Below, one piece after another: positions 58,901-64,000 of a DNA stretch of 64,000 nucleotides. Positions within the stretch are counted from its first letter, which is position 1. Each line of letters starts with the position of its first letter. Where the stretch lies: the NCBI GenBank assembly GCA_965153455.1, contig OZ234502.1, forward strand, positions 1,715,267 through 1,779,266. The letters run 5' to 3'. The DNA is from Sphagnum compactum. Its lineage: Eukaryota; Bryophyta; Sphagnopsida; Sphagnales. A program made the translations under genes and the position numbers. Under the pieces are notes generated by a model. It worked only from the letters and a program-made list of their open reading frames with translations. It did not search any database and had not been told where the DNA came from.

Positions 58901-60683
58901 ATGATGGGTTGTTTGATTGTTCAGAAGATGTAACTGGAAACTGCACTTCAGAAAGTAACAACAGAGGGTTGGGCACTGGACTACTTCCTGGGTCAGCAGC
59001 TGTCCAGGAAGACCAGGCATTGCAGCTGCAGGCTGCAGAGCATGCAACAAGAAGCAACACTTTGGCTGAAAATGACAAAGAGACTGGATGGCTTTGTGAT
59101 TTTGGCAGTGAACTTGGAAATTGTGAGGTCAATGTGGACGCTAGACACATCCACAATGATGCTAGGGAGGGAGGCATGGCCCAACTTTTGTTTTCATGGG
59201 AGCAGTCACAGATGGATCCCACAAAGTTCTCAGCTCTCGAGGAAAGCACAGTTGATCTTCTTCCTATGGTTATCATGGCAACTCCTGAGGATGGGGTGAA
59301 AACTTCTGAAAAGACAATGGTGCAACAATCATTCTGCACCAAAATCTCCTTGGAGGAACAGCCACATGGGACTCACAAAAGCCTCTGCAAAGGAGGCACA
59401 TCTTGCAGTGAAAGGCATACAGAGGAGTTGATAATTAATTTAGACGATGATGATGAAGAAAGGGAACCTACAAACTTGCCTGGCCTTGTGAGTGCAGAGG
59501 CAACTGGTGTTGTTGACAATGAGATGGACTCCATGAAGGGTAGCAACTCAACAGATAACCCTAATGAGCCAATTGTCAACGTGCCAAGCATGAGCAGGTC
59601 TGAAACTCTATTCCAACTGAATTCATATGCTCAAGTTCTCTCTTAGTCAACCTGTAAAACCAGACCTAACTTTCCATATCTAAAATATTATTTGTACTAT
59701 GCCCATCTTGTCTGTTCTGTTTCATCATGGTCTGTGCAAGTGACTGGTACCGGGAAACATAGCTTGAATCCCCAATAATTTAGACATCACAGGTTTTCCA
59801 TTGAGCTCTCTAATTCATTTGCTGGTGGGACTGCAAACATAAGTCGAGAAGAATGGTCCCAAGGCTGTGAACAAGTGGTGCTTGGCAATGTGGGGAATGG
59901 AGTGTGTGAGGAGCAAGGCAAGAGTACGCAAGGGTTGACTAATGTGGCTGACCAAAGAGGGAAGGAGAAAGTGATTGAGATAAGTGATGAGGAAGAAGAC
60001 AGCATCAGGGTTTGTATTGAGCAACAAGCTGTTTTGACGCTGAATGCCATCCACAGCCTTGATGAATGTAATGCAGACGATAGGCATGCAACAACCAGTG
60101 GAATTGAAATTGGCAATGTGTGTTTTCAAAGTGGTTTTGGAAGTGGCACTTTGAAACATGTTCCATTTGAGGATTACAAAATGGGGATAGGGACTGTGGA
60201 AAGAATATCACCACATCAGCCAGGAAGGCCTATCTCTGTCAAGAAGCACAGTAGGACTTACCACCAAAGACAAAAAATGCAACTGGCTAGAGCCATTTCA
60301 GTGGATGATAGTGGAGAGGTGATCTGTGGACCTGTGGCCAGTACAAATGATTCTAGAAGCGTTGGAGAGAGGGGTAGCCTTGAACACCACCAGGGGGAAA
60401 AGGGAAGATTACGTGCAGGTATGAAAACTTCAGAAACACTTCTTCCTGTGGGAAGTCTATCTGCTACATTTGACAGGAGTTCACATAATGCAGTGACCAT
60501 ATCTGCTACTAAGTTGAATGTGCTAAGCTTGCAGTTTTCTTATGTTGCCCTTATGTTGACTAGGGTAAAGTGGTGTTGTGTGCAGGTCAGAGCTGTCCAG
60601 TGTGTGGGAAAACCTTTCCAATGGGCATCTCAAATGCAGAGCTCAATTCTCACATTGACCAGTGTTTGGCAACGCATAAATAA
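55916..60683 (+). CDS. SPRTN: SPRTN/DVC1-like DNA-protein crosslink protease
   Basis: A DNA-dependent metalloprotease that cleaves proteins crosslinked to DNA, nuclear and linked to replication forks in the family. Exons: 55,916-56,046; 56,401-56,559; 56,724-56,790; 56,939-57,019; 57,398-57,525; 57,636-57,724; 58,028-58,606; 58,892-59,597; 59,793-60,418; 60,586-60,683. The phases join to 887 aa. The SprT core has HELF, RLSEPVLKLRP, the zinc/catalytic HEMIH (80-84) and DHGPCF (His99). A Cys-rich zinc ribbon spans 146-195 (HWKCEKC, CHWHKHETMCGG). NSSLDHYF (253-260) matches the PIP box of animal SPRTN in position and form. Two SUMO-interaction-like motifs are IINLDDDDEE (592-601) and VIEISDEEED (707-716). 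The C-terminal UBZ4 finger is Cys859, Cys862, His878, Cys882 with Asp880 in HIDQC. An SHP (p97) box was not found. The exon 7/8 junction is ambiguous because AAAGTGCAG occurs at both sites. Confidence 0.87.
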
Positions 60684-61092
60684 AACACATACCTGCAAAG
60701 GTCACCTAGGCCTGATTTGACTGGCAGCCAAGTGAATCCTTGGTAATTTTGGTAGAATTTTCTCAAAGAAGCTGCCTTTGTGCTCAGAATGTTGCATCAT
60801 GTTTCTGAAGCTAAAAGCTCATGCATCAGTCTTCTTATGCAAAGGTGCATAGTTGCTGTTGTGAGTGTTGTGGTCCACATTTTGGTTGAATTTCCTGCCT
60901 GTATCCGGTGGTCACCTGTACAGAACACATTTGATCAGAGTTTTTGTCAAGAATGATACAAATGCTTCTTGGCTGCCATTTTATGTGGTTTTTCACTTTT
61001 GAAACCGAAACGGAATTGAACATCATACATTTCATGGTGATCGTCATGGCAATGCATACAGCATTCACAAGTTTATGGTTTTGGGACTGCAG

Positions 61093-61347
61093 ATAGAGGA
61101 AACCATGGCACCATATCTTGCCAGTCTTCGTGTTGCCAGGTGGGTTTTTTTTACAATGTACTGGAGCCTTAATGACTGTTCAAGGTGTTGGTGCTTCCAA
61201 TCATTCTGACGTTCACATTTTTGGGGACTAAAAAACTGAGCTAAAACATAATAATGACTAAAAAAGTTTGTTCACATAAATGCAGGCTCTGGAAGAAAAT
61301 TCAAGTTTCTTGTGATGCAGATATGGTAAAAACTCTTTTGCTTTAAG
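61093..61347 (+). other. Two exon-like pieces after SPRTN
   Basis: 61,093-61,139 (after GGGACTGCAG, before GTGGGT) and 61,286 onward (after AATGCAG) join in phase. They read IEETMAPYLASLRVAR, then LWKKIQVSCDADM, with a stop at about 61,347. They could be the end of a separate transcript or alternative 3' exons of SPRTN. I do not recognise the sequence. Confidence 0.3.
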
Positions 61348-61486
61348 CTAATCATGTTTTTATTTATATGCCTCTTGAATTTGTGAGTATTCTGCAAATT
61401 AAGTGGTAAAATTCTTTTGCTTCAAACTAATCATGTTTGTATTTCATATGCCTCTTGAATTGGTGAGCATTTTGCAAGGTAGTTGA
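61327..61486. repeat. Tandem duplication, period about 80 bp
   Basis: Two copies share AAACTAATCATGTTT or AAGCTAATCATGTTT, ATATGCCTCTTGAATT, GTGAGYATTYTGCAA. Non-coding. Confidence 0.7.
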
Positions 61487-61744
61487 AGCATGATTGTTGC
61501 AAGTGAATAAGTGACCTGGAAGTATGATAATATGTGAGAATATGCATAGCCTCCAAAATGGCCAACCACTCAGCAACTGAGATGCTCTCTTGGAAGTGGC
61601 ACACCCAGAAGCTATAGACTACTTAGTTGAGTTAGTGAAAAAGTTAGTGAAAAAGTTGATGAAGGAGGTGAGATTTGAGCCCATAATTCATAAATGGTTG
61701 CAGAAAAGACATATTGAAGGGTGAAATCAGCATTGGTCAGAGTA

Positions 61745-61948
61745 TGAACAATGATGGATGTCCAAATTCCAAGATTTGAGGATGTATATATAAGGTATAT
61801 CATACATAGTTACGTCTACAGTCTACAGAACATTGTTGTAGATTGGAGTTATTCCATGTTGCTTGGTAGACCTTGGCTCAAAGATGTGAAAGTAACACAT
61901 GATCATAATACAAGGAAATGGAGCAATCGTAATCATAGTTGTGATTAA
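61745..61948 (+). pseudogene. Ty3/gypsy protease-region remnant
   Basis: A short frame ends with SYSMLLGRPWLKDVKVTHD. The LLGRPWL motif directly follows the aspartic protease in plant Ty3/gypsy polyproteins. Neither the protease active site nor RT is readable nearby. It is a different lineage from the chromovirus at 12.6 kb, whose equivalent motif is [10 protein letters not shown]. Confidence 0.5.
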
Positions 61949-63917
61949 ACATTTGGGCACTAACCTGAAAAGACCAGAGGACTTATAATGCTTCAATTAT
62001 CAAAATGGTGAAAAAGATTTGATGTTTGCTAGTGAACCTGAGTTATTTTCTATTGGTAAACTTAACTTACCCAGTATATTTATATGATAAGTATCTCAAG
62101 GATTTTGAAGAGCATAATCAGAAGCTTGAACATCATTTTACTGATTGAACATTTTGTACTCTAGATCTACAATATTTATGTACTACCCAAATTTTCCATC
62201 AACCCCACAAAGCCTCTTTTGCAATGTGATCATCACAAAGTCAGAACCCTGGGAATTAAAACATTGCAGTTCTAGTCCAGAAATGCCTCATAGCTAGTAC
62301 ATGCATTCTCAATCCTATGAGCTCAAAGACAATATCATCAACTAACTTCTAATAGATAATCCTTCTTATGCAATCTTGGATTCAGGGTTTGTTACATCGA
62401 ACACTTTGTCATTGGTAGCTCCAAACTTTCTCAGGATGGCAGCTGATTCCTTGTCCTATCCTACACTACAAAAGGAAAATTGTGAAAGAAAATGAACAAC
62501 ACAATGTCTCACAATATCTACAGTTCCATAGCCCCAGAGAGAGAGAGAGAGAAAGAGGGAGAGAGGAAAGATCAGAACAACTTGAATGTAAAAAAACTCA
62601 AGTGCAACTATGAGTATTACTGTCCATGCCCAAACACCCTTTGTGCCCATCAAAGAAACCACAAAGGTAGACAAGGTTGATCCCAGTTGATAGGGAAGAA
62701 AATGTTGCAGCAAATATAGTAGTTGCTCAAAAGGAATGGGCTGAGACAACATGCACTTTTATTGGCAAAATGTTGCTGTGCTGTCTCAAGAGAAAGAGAG
62801 GACTTATCTTGTAGGGTCTTTGCGACTTACACAATGTCCACTTCTTCTTTCAAGAGGGCTTAACCATTTAAGTATAAGAGAAAGGGTCTATCTTTAGACC
62901 CTTGCATTAGTTGAGGGGCCTGTCCTGAGACCAATAGGCTGACACGCAGAAACGGAAAATTTGGAAAGAGTCTATTGATAGTTAGGTAAAGTACTCTGGA
63001 GTCCTAATGTACTTGGATGGCACTTTTCGTCCATGAATATACCTCCTATATTGCCCCTGCCAGGCTCTGCAAAGGCCATTGAGTTTGGGTGCACCAAGGT
63101 GGTTTTGTAATGTTTAGACCTAAAAGCAAGAGTTATTGAATATTGAACAAGTTTTTCTGAAAATTCAGTAAAATTGAACAAAAATTAGAAAAAATAGGGC
63201 AAAATCTTCATATTGTTGGAAAGCCCTTGATGAGCAGGATTTTATGAAAATAATTTCATAATATTTAGACCTCAGATGTGGGAGATATTGAGTTTTGAGT
63301 TTTTTTTTTGTCATTAAAAATTCAACTAAATTACAAAAACTCGTTTTGAAAGGAGAAATCAGTTAGGTAACAAATTCACACTTGGGCCAGACTAATGATA
63401 GAAAGTTTGCAAGAGGATTTTAACAATTTCGAATTGTAGTTGTTATAAACCTTAGGAGCAACCAAAATTATATAAAGGTTGGAGAAATAATATGAAACTT
63501 TTTGTATTTTGATAAATCTTATTTTTCTCGGAAAGTTGAAATATCTCCACATGACTTTATGTGAATGCTCTTATTTTGATAGGACGTTCAGGCAACAATA
63601 TGACAATTACTATCCAACGTACATACTATTTCCGTTAACATTTAAATGCGAAACATTGGATTATTTGCTTTAAATTTTATCAAGCCCATATTTTTAAGGT
63701 TATTCTAAATACAAAAACTGTTTAACATTAATTGTACCCTTACCAACTCATTTACAAGGGACAAGCACTAAAAAAAAGAGAAACTAAGTAAATGTGGCAC
63801 CTGGCTTGATGTTATTGGAGAACAAGTAAGCGTTGCCTCCAAAAAAAAATTACTATACACCCAAGTTATGATGAATGCTTTCTGTACATATGGCATCATG
63901 TTTTTAAAAAATAAACT
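61949..63917. other. Spacer, no gene seen
   Basis: A (GA)n-rich patch lies at 62,536-62,566. Open frames of up to 98 codons show no domain. Confidence 0.45.
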
Positions 63918-64000
63918 AAAATAATGCAATGGTTAAGAATTCCTTCATTGAGTATGAGGTTTTTGAGTTCAAATCTTTTTCCCAATAAGCATGTACATCT
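63918..64000 (+). mobile_element. tRNA-derived SINE head, second copy, cut by the window end
   Basis: AATGCAATGGTTAAGAAT resembles an A box and GAGGTTTTTGAGTTCAAATC a B box, at the same 43-bp spacing as the 35.3-kb copy. Shared bases include CTAATGGT/GCAATGGT and TTGAGTTYRAAT. Confidence 0.45.

Overview
The window looks like nuclear DNA of a streptophyte. The genes have many short exons and plant-like introns, there is a plastid-type starch synthase, telomere-like TTTAGGG motifs occur, and the transposons (a chromodomain Ty3/gypsy element and a MULE) have gene content that I associate with non-seed land plants or charophyte algae. The species cannot be fixed from the sequence. Only two loci look like intact genes; the rest is AT-rich DNA built from tandem repeats, inverted-repeat elements and dead transposons.

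Layout. 1-9,000: AT-rich spacer with dispersed repeats, TAGG-type arrays, a long-inverted-repeat MITE and a GC-rich minisatellite. 9,007-20,819: an old Mutator-like element with about 260-bp terminal inverted repeats and a 9-bp target duplication (8 of 9 matching). It holds a decayed MURA-type transposase on the + strand and an unrecognised multi-exon companion gene on the - strand. A younger Ty3/gypsy chromovirus (12,606-18,832, - strand) sits inside an exon of that companion gene, with a perfect 5-bp target duplication; removing it restores the companion's reading frame. The chromovirus has 267-bp LTRs (6 differences) and signals that fit Tf1/sushi-type self-priming: a TATA box, a predicted transcript 5' end 33 nt downstream, and a PBS complementary to that 5' end. 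20,830-42,840: AT-rich DNA with tandem repeats, a 418-bp MITE, a LINE-like remnant and a tRNA-derived SINE head, no intact gene.

44,934-51,133 (+): a 16-exon soluble starch synthase (GT5 plus GT1 lobes, [21 protein letters not shown]), 753 aa in my model. 55,916-60,683 (+): a 10-exon SPRTN/DVC1-like DNA-protein crosslink protease, 887 aa in my model, with HEMIH, a Cys-rich zinc ribbon, a PIP-like box, two SUMO-interaction-like motifs and a C-terminal UBZ4 finger. 61-64 kb has small exon-like pieces, a retrotransposon protease remnant and a second SINE head.

The two genes act separately: starch polymerisation in the plastid, and repair of protein adducts on nuclear DNA. Recurrent themes are decay of transposon reading frames by C-to-T type changes (mostly TAG where CAG is expected) and TTTAGGG runs in 7 of the 15 starch synthase introns. 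All exon models were built by eye from splice sites and phase and have not been tested against transcripts.
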